Part shown: piece after piece, positions 1-8,008 of the stretch
Layout: the number at the start of each line of letters is the position of its first letter
Position numbering within the stretch: the first letter of the stretch is position 1
DNA from: an uncultured Paracoccaceae bacterium
Lineage (GTDB): Bacteria; Pseudomonadota; Alphaproteobacteria; Rhodobacterales; Rhodobacteraceae
Assembly: GCA_945952025.1 (NCBI GenBank)
Contig: CAMFGW010000028.1
Location: 1 to 33,790, forward strand
Reading direction: 5' to 3'
Length of the DNA stretch: 33,790 nt
The notes under the pieces: generated by a model
The model's input: the letters and a program-made list of their open reading frames with translations, nothing else
The model's database searches: none
Told to the model about the DNA's origin: nothing
Program-made: the position numbers and the translations under genes

Positions 1-33
1 ACGGTCCAGCGGCACCGTTCCCACGCGGTCGGG

Positions 34-54
34 GGAAACGCGGGTCGCGTTTCC
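34..54. terminator. Strong hairpin, likely terminator of the MATE operon
   Basis: Perfect 9-bp inverted repeat: GGAAACGCG at 34-42 and CGCGTTTCC at 46-54, with a 3-nt loop. It lies 21 bp beyond the stop codon of the leftward MATE gene. It has no clean T-tract on the leftward strand and is followed by TTAT on the rightward strand, so it may also end an unseen rightward gene entering from the left. The structure is seen; the function is inferred from position. Confidence 0.6.
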
Positions 55-75
55 TTATCCCGCCCGGCCCGGCCT

Positions 76-1398
76 TCAGGCCGCCAAGCCAGCCTCGATG
101 CGGGGATAAAGCCGCCCGAGCGTCACCGCGCGCAGCACCATCAGCGCCCCGAGCGCCGCCCAGAGCCCGTGATTGCCCATCACCAAGGGCAGGCCGAAGA
201 GCAGGGGCACATAGGCGATCATCGTCACCAGCATCGCGTTCCTCATGTCGCGCGTGCGGGTGGCGCCGATGAAGATGCCGTCGAGCATCCAGCAGGTGAT
301 GCCCAGCACCGGCATGGACGCGACCCAGGGCAGGTAGATCCGCGCCGTATCGCGCACCTGCGGCTCGGTCGTCAGAAGGTCGATGAGCCAGGGACCCGCG
401 ATCAGGAACAAAAGCCCCAGCAGCACCGCCCCGGCAGCGCCCCACTGGCTCGACACCACCGCCGCCCGCCGGACCAGGGGGCGCGACTGCGCGCCGACCG
501 CCTGCCCCACCAGTGTCTCGGCCGCGAAGGCGAACCCGTCGAGCGCATAGGCCGTGATCTCAAGGAACTGCAGCAGCACCTGGTTCGCCGCCAGCGTCAC
601 GTCGCCCATCCGCGCGCCCAGGAAGACGAAGCTGGTGAAGGCCCCCTGCAGAAGGATCGAACGCACCGCTATGTCGCCATTGACCCGCGCCATCCGCAAA
701 AGCCGCGCCCGGTCCCACAGGCCCGCGCCCCCGAGCCCCGGCCCCAGCGCATCGCGGCAAAGCCAGAGGCCGAGCGCGAAGCCCGACCATTCCGCGATCA
801 GCGTCGCCGCCGCCACCCCCTCGACCCCCCAGCCGAACTTCAGGACGAAAAGCAGGTCGAGGACGACGTTCAGCCCGTTGATGAAGACCTGCTGGACCAG
901 GATCGCCTGCGTCCTCTCGCGCGCGATCAGCCAGCCGGTGATCGCATAGCCCGAGATCGTCGCCGGCGCCCCCCAGACACGGATCGACAGGTAGCCGTGC
1001 GCCAGGCTCTCGACCGCGTCGGACCCCGGAGCGAGCCAGAAGGCCAGCGGGAACAGAAGAAGCTGGCCCACGATCATCAGGGCCCCGGCGCCAAGCCCGA
1101 TGGCCAGCGCCCGGATCAGGATCGCCGAAACCTCGGCCCCGTCGCCCGCGCCTTCGGCCTGGGCGGCAAGCCCGGTCGTGCCCATGCGCAGGAAACCGAA
1201 GATCCAGTAGAAACTTGCAAGGATCACCGCGCCAAGCCCCACCGCGCCGATGGGTGCCGCCTGGCCGAGCTGGCCGACGACGCCGGTGTCGACCGCGCCC
1301 AGAAGCGGGATGGTCGCGTTCGACAGCACGATCGGCCAGGCGATGCGCAGGACCCGGCCGTGGGTGATCTTGCCGGAGAGCGCTGGCCCCGCGCTCAT
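76..1398 (-). CDS. MATE family efflux transporter (DinF-like)
   Basis: Predicted inner-membrane multidrug/metabolite exporter of the MATE (MOP) superfamily, normally driven by a Na+ or H+ gradient. The 440-residue protein has the usual family length and about twelve hydrophobic segments in two similar halves. It starts close to MATE consensus (a Trp-Pro-Ile-Val-Leu-Ser-Asn stretch in the first helix, then AVDTGVVGQLG around residues 35-45), and mid-protein it has LAANQVLLQFLEITAYALDG, as in DinF-type proteins. The ATG at 1398 overlaps the stop of the upstream thioesterase by 4 bp (ATGA), which supports this start and implies translational coupling. It is the last gene of a three-gene leftward operon. 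The substrate cannot be read from sequence. Confidence 0.93.
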   Translation of the reverse strand: MSAGPALSGKITHGRVLRIAWPIVLSNATIPLLGAVDTGVVGQLGQAAPIGAVGLGAVILASFYWIFGFLRMGTTGLAAQAEGAGDGAEVSAILIRALAIGLGAGALMIVGQLLLFPLAFWLAPGSDAVESLAHGYLSIRVWGAPATISGYAITGWLIARERTQAILVQQVFINGLNVVLDLLFVLKFGWGVEGVAAATLIAEWSGFALGLWLCRDALGPGLGGAGLWDRARLLRMARVNGDIAVRSILLQGAFTSFVFLGARMGDVTLAANQVLLQFLEITAYALDGFAFAAETLVGQAVGAQSRPLVRRAAVVSSQWGAAGAVLLGLLFLIAGPWLIDLLTTEPQVRDTARIYLPWVASMPVLGITCWMLDGIFIGATRTRDMRNAMLVTMIAYVPLLFGLPLVMGNHGLWAALGALMVLRAVTLGRLYPRIEAGLAA

Positions 1399-1850
1399 CT
1401 CTGCGCGGGTCCGGGCATCAGGAACTGGCCGTGGCCCTGCGCGAAGGGCTTCAGCCGCTCGTCTTGCCAGCCCTCGACATGGACAGCGGCGAAGCGGCGG
1501 CCCTGACGGGTGACGCGGGCGCGGGCGAAGGCGTCGCGCGACTGGCCGGTGCGCAGGTAGTCGATGGTGAATGAGATGGTCTTCGGCAGCCGCAGCATGC
1601 CCTCGTCCGAACCGTCGGTGTCGATGATCCCCTGCCAGCCAAGCGAGATGATGGCCGCCACCTCAAGGAAGGCCGCCGTCGCCCCGCCATGCAGCGCGGG
1701 CAGGACCGGATTGCCGATCAGACGCGGCTGGAACGGCATGCTGGCCGTCAGCTCGTCGCCGCATCGGTCGAAGCGAATGCCCAGGAAGGCGATGTAGGGC
1801 ACCCGCGCCACCAGGGCGGCAAGGGCCGCGTCCCGCGCCCGGTCGGTCAT
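1395..1850 (-). CDS. PaaI-family hotdog thioesterase (second of pair)
   Basis: A 151-residue single hotdog-fold protein, probably an acyl-CoA thioesterase. The central HGGATAAFLE (about residues 54-63) matches the PaaI/YdiI active-site helix, preceded by an IGNPVLPAL loop. The acidic residue after HGG is Glu here, whereas many PaaI proteins have Asp. The middle gene of a leftward operon, it overlaps both neighbours by 4 bp (ATGA at 1847-1850 and 1395-1398). It is clearly related to the upstream thioesterase but diverged, so the pair may form a heteromer or cover different acyl chains. The family call is secure; the substrate is unknown. Confidence 0.85.
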   Translation of the reverse strand: MTDRARDAALAALVARVPYIAFLGIRFDRCGDELTASMPFQPRLIGNPVLPALHGGATAAFLEVAAIISLGWQGIIDTDGSDEGMLRLPKTISFTIDYLRTGQSRDAFARARVTRQGRRFAAVHVEGWQDERLKPFAQGHGQFLMPGPAQR

Positions 1851-2284
1851 CGGATGCCTCCGTCCGGCAGTTCCACGCTGAAGGTGCCGGTCGCCGTCGC
1901 AACCATCCGGCCCGCATCCTCGTCATGCGCGGTGGCGCGCACGAAGGCCACGTGGCGCGTCATGTGATAGCATTCGGCCCGCGCGGTGATGCGCTGGCCG
2001 GGCGTCGCGGGCCGCATGTAGTCGATCCTGAGGTCGAGCGTCGCGGCGACCCTCGGCCCTGCCTCATGGGCAAAGACCGCCGTCCCGCAGGCCGTGTCCA
2101 TCAGCGCCGACACCGCCCCCCCGTGGATGACGCCCGTATCCGGGTCGCCCACCAGACGCGCGTCATAGGGCATGGACAGGACCGCCCGCCCCGCCGCCAC
2201 CTCATCGACCGAGATGCCAAGATCGACGGCATGGGGAAGGGCCGCCATGAATTTTCGGGCGAAGGCAAGCTGGGGGTTCGGCAT
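1847..2284 (-). CDS. PaaI-family hotdog thioesterase (first of pair)
   Basis: A 145-residue hotdog thioesterase of PaaI type. The key segment is VIHGGAVSALMDTACGTAVF, where HGGA plus the following Asp form the usual catalytic site; further on come DLRIDYMRPA and a C-terminal ATGTFSV strand. I chose the ATG at 2282-2284: the frame stays open a further 73 codons upstream, but that extension has no hotdog similarity and runs into the promoter of the divergent merR gene. The family usually hydrolyses aromatic or medium-chain acyl-CoA thioesters. First gene of the operon with the second thioesterase and the MATE exporter, so release and export of an organic acid is a reasonable inference, not shown. 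Confidence 0.86.
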   Translation of the reverse strand: MPNPQLAFARKFMAALPHAVDLGISVDEVAAGRAVLSMPYDARLVGDPDTGVIHGGAVSALMDTACGTAVFAHEAGPRVAATLDLRIDYMRPATPGQRITARAECYHMTRHVAFVRATAHDEDAGRMVATATGTFSVELPDGGIR

Positions 2285-2330
2285 GGTGGCTGTCGGGCTC
2301 CCCCTCGGGCATGTCGCGCCTAGATGACGT

Positions 2331-2353
2331 CCCTTGTCCGGCCGATGCAAGGG
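2331..2353. promoter_or_regulatory. Inverted repeat between divergent thioesterase and merR genes
   Basis: CCCTTG at 2331-2336 and CAAGGG at 2348-2353 form a 6-bp inverted repeat with an 11-bp spacer in the 157-bp divergent intergenic region. It could be an operator or a leader hairpin of the leftward operon. Position is the only support. Confidence 0.3.
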
Positions 2354-2390
2354 GTGGCCGACCAACGCATTGCGGCCCAAAGCTTTACAG

Positions 2391-2419
2391 TTGTCACAAA
2401 CGGCGGCGGCCGGTAGTTT
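2391..2419 (+). promoter_or_regulatory. Candidate promoter of the first merR gene
   Basis: TTGTCA at 2391-2396 (5 of 6 to the -35 consensus) and TAGTTT at 2414-2419 (weak -10) are 17 bp apart. The implied start would leave a short leader carrying GGAGGA (2431-2436) ahead of the ATG at 2442. MerR-activated promoters usually have a 19-bp spacer, which this one does not show. Confidence 0.3.
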
Positions 2420-2441
2420 TCGCCCGAGGCGGAGGAACCGG

Positions 2442-2813
2442 ATGCCCGACGGGAAGCTGTCGTTCAAGGATATGTGCGCGCGCTTCGACGTGACTGCGCG
2501 CACCTTGCGCTATTACGAATATATCGAGCTTTTGAGCCCCCAGAAGGACGGCCGCGTCCGCTGGTATGGCCCGCGCGACACGGCGCGCATGACGCTCATT
2601 CTGCGCGGCCGCCGCTTCGGATTCAGCCTCGAGGAAATCCGCCAGTGGCTGATGCTTTACGACCAGTCGGGCACCAAGGGGCAGAACACGGCCTTCATCG
2701 AACTGGCCGACCGCCAGCTTGCGCTTCTCGACCAGCAGTTGCGCGACCTTGAGGCCACTATCGCCGATCTGCGCCAGTTGCGTGATTCGACCGCGGCCAA
2801 CATGCAGGGCTGA
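2442..2813 (+). CDS. MerR-family transcriptional regulator (first of tandem pair)
   Basis: A 123-residue MerR regulator. The N-terminal winged helix carries FDVTARTLRYYEYIELLSP at about residues 13-31, then LILRGRRFGFSLEEIRQWL, then a C-terminal coiled coil (about residues 78-115, Leu/Gln-rich) typical of the dimerisation helix. There is no C-terminal Cys metal site and no large effector domain. GGAGGA at 2431-2436 fixes the ATG at 2442; a longer in-frame reading upstream has no MerR similarity. It is divergent from the thioesterase operon and 216 bp ahead of a second, clearly paralogous merR. Related MerR proteins (for example LiuR) control acyl-CoA or branched-chain acid catabolism; the ligand here is unknown. 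Confidence 0.88.
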   Translation: MPDGKLSFKDMCARFDVTARTLRYYEYIELLSPQKDGRVRWYGPRDTARMTLILRGRRFGFSLEEIRQWLMLYDQSGTKGQNTAFIELADRQLALLDQQLRDLEATIADLRQLRDSTAANMQG

Positions 2814-2895
2814 GCTGCGAAAAATCCCGCGCGGAAGGCCCGTTGACGCGAAGGTGACGCTAAGGAAGTTACCCGCGCTCTGCGGCGCCGCGAAA

Positions 2896-2947
2896 TGACG
2901 TTTCGTCAAAATCCGCGCGACGCGACGTCACACATGACGGAACGTCA
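2896..2947. promoter_or_regulatory. Operator array: three TGACG-N3-CGTCA palindromes
   Basis: Two perfect inverted repeats TGACG-N3-CGTCA lie at 2896-2908 and 2935-2947. A one-mismatch copy (CGACG-N3-CGTCA) lies between them at 2918-2930. The centres are 22 and 17 bp apart. The array is 82-134 bp upstream of the second merR and its acyl-CoA dehydrogenase gene. Half-sites TGACG also occur at 2844-2848 and 2855-2859. Symmetric sites of this form are what a dimeric MerR regulator would bind, and they resemble the LiuR-type palindrome as I recall it. Binding by one or both neighbouring MerR proteins is inferred. Confidence 0.6.
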
Positions 2948-3029
2948 GCTACGCTTGTATCAGGCCCCGAACCCGCTCACCTGCCGCTCATGAAGCCTCG
3001 CAGATAGGCCAGAGACAGGACTGACGATC

Positions 3030-3422
3030 ATGACCGATACCATGGGCATCCGCGCGATGTGCGAGCTCTTCGACGTGACGCCGCGCACATTGCGGTTCTA
3101 CGAACAGAAGGAATTGCTGTTCCCGATCCGCGAGGGGCAGAAGCGCAACTATACCCGCCGCGACCGCGCGCGGCTGAAACTTATCCTGCGCGGCAAGCGC
3201 TTCGGCATCAGCCTCGAGGATCTGCGCCAGATCCTCGACCTTTACGACATCAAGGACCAGAAGCACCTGCAGATCCCCCGCACGATCGAGGTGGCCGAGC
3301 GTCGGTTGGCCGAGATGAAGGTCCAGCGCGAAGAGCTTGACCGCGGGATCGAGGAGCTTGCCGCCGAAATCGAACGCAGCCGTGCCTACCTGACGGCGAA
3401 CGACCACGCCTCGGCAGCCTGA
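3030..3422 (+). CDS. MerR-family transcriptional regulator (second of tandem pair)
   Basis: A 130-residue MerR regulator and close paralog of its neighbour: [19 protein letters not shown], then [19 protein letters not shown], then a charged coiled coil (about residues 85-120). It has no metal-binding Cys motif. It ends 31 bp before the acyl-CoA dehydrogenase, so the two are probably co-transcribed, and it is the likeliest regulator of that gene. The operator array just upstream suggests autoregulation. The pairing of a small MerR with an acyl-CoA dehydrogenase recurs in alphaproteobacteria, which supports a role in sensing an acyl-CoA; that ligand is inference. Confidence 0.88.
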   Translation: MTDTMGIRAMCELFDVTPRTLRFYEQKELLFPIREGQKRNYTRRDRARLKLILRGKRFGISLEDLRQILDLYDIKDQKHLQIPRTIEVAERRLAEMKVQREELDRGIEELAAEIERSRAYLTANDHASAA

Positions 3423-3453
3423 GGCCGAACCAAAGACCCGGAAAGGATCACCG

Positions 3454-5232
3454 ATGACCCAGTATGATGCGCCGAACCGCGACCTGACCTTCGTCCTGCA
3501 CGAGGTGCTCAAGGTCGGTGAAAGCGACATACCGGGTTATGGTGATCTGGACCCCGCCCTGACCGGCGCGGTCCTTGAGGAAGCGGGCAAGATCGCCCGC
3601 GACATCCTCGCACCCCTCAACGCCACCGGCGACCGCGAGGGCTGCACCCTTGAAAACGGGGCCGTCCGCACGCCGGACGGCTTCAAGGCGGCCTTCGCGG
3701 CGGTGAAAGAGGGCGGCTGGCCCGCGCTCGACTGCGACCCGGCCTATGGCGGCCAGGGCATGCCCTATGTGCTTGCGACCGCGGTGGGCGAAATCTTCGT
3801 CGCCTCGAACATGGCCTTCAACATGTATCAGGGCCTGACCCATGGCGCCTATTCGGCGATCCATGTCCACGGCTCGGACGACCAGAAGGCGACCTACCTG
3901 CCAAAGCTCGTGTCCTGCGACTGGACCGGCACCATGAACCTGACCGAGCCGCATTGCGGCACCGACCTCGGCCAGATCCGCACCAAGGCCGAGCCGCAGG
4001 CGGATGGCAGTTACAGGATCACCGGCACCAAGATCTTCATCTCGGCCGGCGACCATGACCTGGCCGAGAACATCATCCACCTGGTCCTGGCCAAGGCGCC
4101 CGGCGGCGGTGAGGGGACGAAGGGCATCAGCCTTTTCATCGTGCCGAAGTTCCTGGTGAAGTCGGACGGCTCGCTGGGCGCGCGCAACGGCGTTTCGGTC
4201 GGCAAGGTCGAAGAGAAGATGGGCATCCACGGCAATGCGACCTGTGTCCTGAACTACGACGGCGCGACGGGCTACCTGCTGGGCGAGTTGCACAAGGGCA
4301 TGCGCGCCATGTTCACCATGATGAACGAGGCGCGGATCGGCGTCGGCGTCCAGGGCTATGCCGTCGCGGTCGCCGCCTACCAGAACGCGGTCGCCTACGC
4401 GAACGAGCGGCTTCAGGGCCGCGCCGTGACCGGGCCGGCAAACCCCAAGGGCCCCGCCGACCCGCTGATCGTCCATCCCGACATCCGCCGGGCACTGATG
4501 GACCAGAAAAGCTTCATCGAGGGCGCCCGCGCCCTGACCCTCTGGGGCGCAAGCCTGATCGACGCGAGCCACAGGAAGGGCGACGCGGCGGCCGATGGGC
4601 TGATCTCGCTCCTGACGCCGGTCATCAAGGGCTTCCAGACCGACAAGGGTTTTGACAGCACCGTGCAGGCCCAGCAGATCTTCGGCGGCCACGGCTATAT
4701 CGAGGACACCGGCATGAGCCAGTTCGTCCGCGACGCCCGCATCACCATGATCTACGAAGGCGCGAACGGCGTTCAGGCGCTGGACCTTGTGGGCCGCAAG
4801 CTGGCGCAGGACGGCGGCAAGCCGATCATGGCCTTCTTCGAGATGGTGAAGACCTTCATCAAGGAAAACGAGGGCGACGAGCGGCTGAAGGCCGACTTCC
4901 TCGAACCCCTGAAGCTGGGCTCGAAGGACCTTCAGGCGGCGGCCATGTTCTTCATGGAACGCGGCATGAAGGACCCGAACGCCGCACTGGCCGGGTCCTA
5001 CGACTTCATGCATCTGTTCGGCCACGTGGCGCTTGGCCTGATGTGGGGGCGGATGGCCAAGGCGGCGCTCGCGGCGCTCGACGCAGGGGCCGATGACCCG
5101 GCCTTCTACCGGACGAAGCTCGCAACCGGGCGCTACTACATGGCGCGGCAACTCCCCGCGACCGGCATGCACCTCGCGCGAATCCGCTCGGGTGCCGAGC
5201 CGGTGATGGCGCTTTCCGCCGGGGCATTCTAG
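3454..5232 (+). CDS. Acyl-CoA dehydrogenase with C-terminal extension (DmdC/FadE-like)
   Basis: FAD-dependent acyl-CoA dehydrogenase that introduces the 2,3-double bond in the first step of beta-oxidation. At 592 residues it is longer than classical short- and medium-chain enzymes (about 380-400) because of a C-terminal helical domain, as in the DmdC / acyl-CoA dehydrogenase_C group. Visible motifs: [14 protein letters not shown] (about 159-172), FAD-site [14 protein letters not shown] (about 189-202), [14 protein letters not shown] (407-420) and the catalytic-base region [14 protein letters not shown] with Glu at about 435. GAAAGGA precedes the ATG. It follows merR by 31 bp. DmdC acts on methylmercaptopropionyl-CoA, but general fatty acyl-CoA is equally likely here; the motifs do not decide. 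Confidence 0.93.
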   Translation: MTQYDAPNRDLTFVLHEVLKVGESDIPGYGDLDPALTGAVLEEAGKIARDILAPLNATGDREGCTLENGAVRTPDGFKAAFAAVKEGGWPALDCDPAYGGQGMPYVLATAVGEIFVASNMAFNMYQGLTHGAYSAIHVHGSDDQKATYLPKLVSCDWTGTMNLTEPHCGTDLGQIRTKAEPQADGSYRITGTKIFISAGDHDLAENIIHLVLAKAPGGGEGTKGISLFIVPKFLVKSDGSLGARNGVSVGKVEEKMGIHGNATCVLNYDGATGYLLGELHKGMRAMFTMMNEARIGVGVQGYAVAVAAYQNAVAYANERLQGRAVTGPANPKGPADPLIVHPDIRRALMDQKSFIEGARALTLWGASLIDASHRKGDAAADGLISLLTPVIKGFQTDKGFDSTVQAQQIFGGHGYIEDTGMSQFVRDARITMIYEGANGVQALDLVGRKLAQDGGKPIMAFFEMVKTFIKENEGDERLKADFLEPLKLGSKDLQAAAMFFMERGMKDPNAALAGSYDFMHLFGHVALGLMWGRMAKAALAALDAGADDPAFYRTKLATGRYYMARQLPATGMHLARIRSGAEPVMALSAGAF

Positions 5233-5278
5233 GCTTGCCGGGCGCGGCCCCGTCGCCGCACCCTGCCCCGGACCCCTG

Positions 5279-5506
5279 ATGCCAAAGCGCCTGCACCTGA
5301 CCCGCCGCCTGACGATCGCGCTGACGAACGACGCCTACCGCCGGCTCCACGCCTTTGCCGCCACCTCCGGCCTGACCCCGGACGAGGCGCTGACCTTCGT
5401 CTTCGAACATTTCAACTCGGTCACGCACGAGGAAAACCTTCCCCACCGCCTCAGGCTCTTCAAGGCCGACCTCGAGGCCCAGCGGCCAAGGCCCGCAAAC
5501 TTGTAA
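5279..5506 (+). CDS. Small protein with ribbon-helix-helix-like sequence
   Basis: A 75-residue basic protein. Residues 8-45 read like a CopG/Arc ribbon-helix-helix unit: a basic strand RRLTIALTNDAYRRLHAFA, a turn at SGLTPDEA, then an amphipathic helix ending in FVFEHF. It starts 46 bp after the acyl-CoA dehydrogenase stop and has no clear Shine-Dalgarno sequence. The tail (about 46-75) is Arg/Pro-rich. No known family can be named with confidence. It could be a DNA-binding accessory regulator of the locus or a structural homolog with another role. Coding is supported by codon pattern and by tight fit between neighbours. Confidence 0.6.
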   Translation: MPKRLHLTRRLTIALTNDAYRRLHAFAATSGLTPDEALTFVFEHFNSVTHEENLPHRLRLFKADLEAQRPRPANL

Positions 5507-5581
5507 CGGTGACGCTTTTCCCCCTGCGCGCAGCGGGCGCATCGCGTCATGCTGCACCCGCATAACGGCAGGAGCAAGCAG

Positions 5582-6214
5582 ATGACCGCAGACCTTTACT
5601 GCTTCGGCGAAAGTGGCAACGCCTACAAGGTCGCCCTGACCATGACGCTCGCGGGCTACGGTTGGCGGCCGATCTTCGTCGATTTCTTCAACGGCGAGGC
5701 CCGGCGCGAACCCTTCCTGAGCCTCAACCCGATGGGCGAGGTGCCGGTGCTGGTGGACGAGGGTAAGACACTCACCCAGTCGGGCGTCATGCAGCTTCAC
5801 ATCGCGCGCAAGACCGGCCGCTTCGGCGCCGCCCCGGGGGATGAGGACGAGCTTCTGCGCTGGCTCTTCTGGGACAACCACAAACTGTCCGGCCAGATCG
5901 GCGCCACCCGCTTCCTCAGGAACTTCCTGAACCCCGCCAAACGCCCGCTTGAGGTGATCGCCTGGCAGGAGGCGCGGCTGAAGGTCGCCTACGGCATCCT
6001 TGACCGCCATCTGGCCAGCCGCGACTGGGTCGTGGGCCAGGCGCCGACCATTGCCGACTTCGCCTGCTGTTCCTACCTCTACTACCCCGAGCCCTTCGGC
6101 TTCGCCCGCGCGGACTGGCCGGCAATCGACCGCTGGCTCGACCGGATCGCGGGCCTGCCGGGCTGGGAGCACCCTTACGACCTGATGCCCGGCCGCCCGT
6201 CGGACCGGGCTTGA
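5582..6214 (+). CDS. Glutathione S-transferase family protein
   Basis: A 210-residue protein with the two-domain GST layout. The N-terminal thioredoxin-like half holds FGESGNAYKVALTMTLAG (a candidate N-terminal catalytic Ser) and the cis-Pro segment LNPMGEVPVLVDEGKTLTQSG (about 48-68, with the Glu/Gln-Ser glutathione-binding turn). The helical half holds VVGQAPTIADFACCSYLYY (the N-capping box region). I start at 5582, where GGAG sits 7 nt upstream; an earlier in-frame ATG at 5549 adds residues unlike a GST start. Its place in the beta-oxidation cluster suggests detoxification of an electrophilic acyl or enoyl intermediate, which is inference. Confidence 0.9.
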   Translation: MTADLYCFGESGNAYKVALTMTLAGYGWRPIFVDFFNGEARREPFLSLNPMGEVPVLVDEGKTLTQSGVMQLHIARKTGRFGAAPGDEDELLRWLFWDNHKLSGQIGATRFLRNFLNPAKRPLEVIAWQEARLKVAYGILDRHLASRDWVVGQAPTIADFACCSYLYYPEPFGFARADWPAIDRWLDRIAGLPGWEHPYDLMPGRPSDRA

Positions 6215-6331
6215 GGAAACAGGAATACCGCGCCGCAGCGTCACGCGCGACAGCGCCTGACGTGCAGGTAAAGTGACACGCCAGACGGGCAGCGCATCAC
6301 GCGATTCGCGGCCTGCGACAGGAGGATGACC

Positions 6332-7543
6332 ATGACCGACGCCTTTATCTACGACGCCGCCCGCACCCCCCGGGGCAAGGGCCGGCCGGATGGCAGCCTG
6401 CACGAGGTGACGTCGGTCGCGCTGTCGGCACGGCTGTTGAACGCGGTGAAGGAACGGAACGGCCTTGAGGGTCACGCGGTCGAGGATGTGATCTGGGGCA
6501 ACGTCACCCAGGTCGGCGAACAGGGCGGCTGTCTGGCCCGCTCGGCCGTCCTGCTGTCGGACCTCGACGAACATATCCCCGGCCTGTCGATCAACCGCTT
6601 CTGCGCCAGCGGGCTCGAAGCCGTGAACCTGGCCGCCAATCAGGTGAAGGCCGGCGCGGGCGCGGGCTATATCGCCGGCGGGGTCGAGATGATGAGCCGC
6701 GTGCCCATGGGCAGCGACGGCGCGGCGATTGCCGTCGACCCGACCCTGACCTTCAGGCATGAATTCGTGCCGCAAGGGATTTCGGCCGACATCATCGCCA
6801 CCGAATATGGCTTCACGCGCGAGATGGCCGACGCCTTCGCTGTCGAAAGCCAGCGCCGCGCCGCCGAAGCCTGGGCGGACGGCCGCTTCGCGAAATCCAT
6901 CGTGCCGGTGAAGGACCAGAACGGCCTGACCATCCTTGAGCGCGACGAATACATGCGCCCCGGCACCGACATGGCCGCCCTTGGCCGGCTCGACCCCTCG
7001 TTCAAGGCGATGGGCGAGGTCATGCCCGGCTTCGACAAGGTCGCGCTGATGAAATACCCCCACCTTGAGCGCATCAACCACATCCACCACGCGGGCAACT
7101 CTTCGGGCATCGTCGATGGCGCGGGCGCCGTCCTGATCGGCAACGCCGAGTTCGGCCGCGCCCGCGGGCTGAAGCCCCGCGCCCGCATCCGCGCGACCGC
7201 AAAGATCGGCACCGACCCGACGATCATGCTGACAGGCCCGGTTCCGGTCACGGAAAAGATCCTGAAGGACAGCGGCATGACGATCTCGGACATCGACCTC
7301 TTCGAGGTGAACGAGGCCTTCGCCTCGGTCGTCCTGCGCTTCATGCAGGCCTTCGACGTGAACCCGGCCCGCGTGAACCCCAACGGCGGCTCGATCGCCA
7401 TGGGCCATCCCCTTGGCGCAACCGGCGCCATCATCATCGGCACGCTTCTGGACGAGCTGGAGCGCACCGGCAAATCCACCGGCCTTGCCACGCTCTGCAT
7501 CGCGTCGGGCATGGGTGCGGCCACGATCATCGAGCGCGTCTGA
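6332..7543 (+). CDS. fadA: Acetyl-CoA C-acyltransferase (3-ketoacyl-CoA thiolase)
   Basis: Thiolase catalysing CoA-dependent cleavage of 3-ketoacyl-CoA, the last step of beta-oxidation. At 403 residues it has the usual family length, with all catalytic elements: nucleophile Cys91 in SINRFCASGLEAVN, His359 in MGHPLGATGA and Cys389 in CIASGMGAA. Two ATGs are possible, at 6326 and 6332. GGAGG at 6321-6325 abuts the first, so the second has the sensible spacing. The 117-bp upstream gap may hold its own promoter. It overlaps the first cupin gene by one base (TGATG). It is the probable partner of the FadJ-type protein at 8939; the gene symbol follows function and could equally be fadI. Confidence 0.94.
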   Translation: MTDAFIYDAARTPRGKGRPDGSLHEVTSVALSARLLNAVKERNGLEGHAVEDVIWGNVTQVGEQGGCLARSAVLLSDLDEHIPGLSINRFCASGLEAVNLAANQVKAGAGAGYIAGGVEMMSRVPMGSDGAAIAVDPTLTFRHEFVPQGISADIIATEYGFTREMADAFAVESQRRAAEAWADGRFAKSIVPVKDQNGLTILERDEYMRPGTDMAALGRLDPSFKAMGEVMPGFDKVALMKYPHLERINHIHHAGNSSGIVDGAGAVLIGNAEFGRARGLKPRARIRATAKIGTDPTIMLTGPVPVTEKILKDSGMTISDIDLFEVNEAFASVVLRFMQAFDVNPARVNPNGGSIAMGHPLGATGAIIIGTLLDELERTGKSTGLATLCIASGMGAATIIERV

Positions 7544-8007
7544 TGGCCATCTTCCTCAAAGGCAGCGTCGCGGAAAAACAGGGCGTTTCGCGCTATCCGC
7601 AGCCCTTCAACCTCGGGTCCGGCAACCTGTCCTACCGGCCCATCGGCGATGCGGGCGGCCTGACCCAGTTCGGCGCGCATCTGGAAACCCTGCACCCCGG
7701 CGGCCAGTCGAGCCAGATGCACTGGGAGACGGACGAGGACGAATTCCTTTTCATGCTCACCGGCGCCCTGACGGTGATCGAGGACGGCCAGCCTACCATC
7801 ATCGGGCCGGGCGACGCCTGCGTCTGGAAGGCGGGCGTGCCGGTCGGCCATTGCCTGAAGAACCACACCGATGCGCCCGCGACCTACATCATCGTCGGCG
7901 CGCGGCAACCCACGAACGTGGCCCACTACCCCGGCATCGACCTGCTGGCGACCGAGGCGGGCTTCACCCACCTGGACGGCACCCCCTATCCGAAGGTCGA
8001 GGGCTAG
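7543..8007 (+). CDS. Cupin-domain protein 1 of 3 (altered metal site)
   Basis: A 154-residue single cupin_2-type beta-barrel. Motif 1 lies around residues 54-74 and motif 2 around 88-107 (IGPGDACVWKAGVPVGH). Of the usual ligands, His60, Glu67 and His103 are present, but the second histidine of the H-x-H pair is Glu62 (HWE, where the two sister proteins have HWH), so metal binding may be altered or lost. Translation is coupled to the thiolase through a TGATG overlap. The next cupin begins one base after its stop codon. No enzyme activity can be assigned; small cupins may be isomerases, dioxygenases or sugar/small-acid binders. Confidence 0.85.
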   Translation: MAIFLKGSVAEKQGVSRYPQPFNLGSGNLSYRPIGDAGGLTQFGAHLETLHPGGQSSQMHWETDEDEFLFMLTGALTVIEDGQPTIIGPGDACVWKAGVPVGHCLKNHTDAPATYIIVGARQPTNVAHYPGIDLLATEAGFTHLDGTPYPKVEG

Positions 8008-8008
8008 G

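Noticed and set aside
3448-5172. Long open frame on the minus strand opposite the acyl-CoA dehydrogenase
   Set aside because: High-GC codon bias leaves the antisense frame open; its His/Asp/Gly/Arg-rich translation resembles no protein, while the plus frame carries a complete enzyme.
6239-6275. CGTCA, TGACG and GTGAC half-sites before the thiolase gene as a MerR operator
   Set aside because: The half-sites are not arranged as TGACG-N3-CGTCA; too weak to list as an operator.
5006-7408. An 800-codon antisense open frame across the GST and thiolase genes
   Set aside because: It spans several real genes on the other strand, has low-complexity composition and no motifs.
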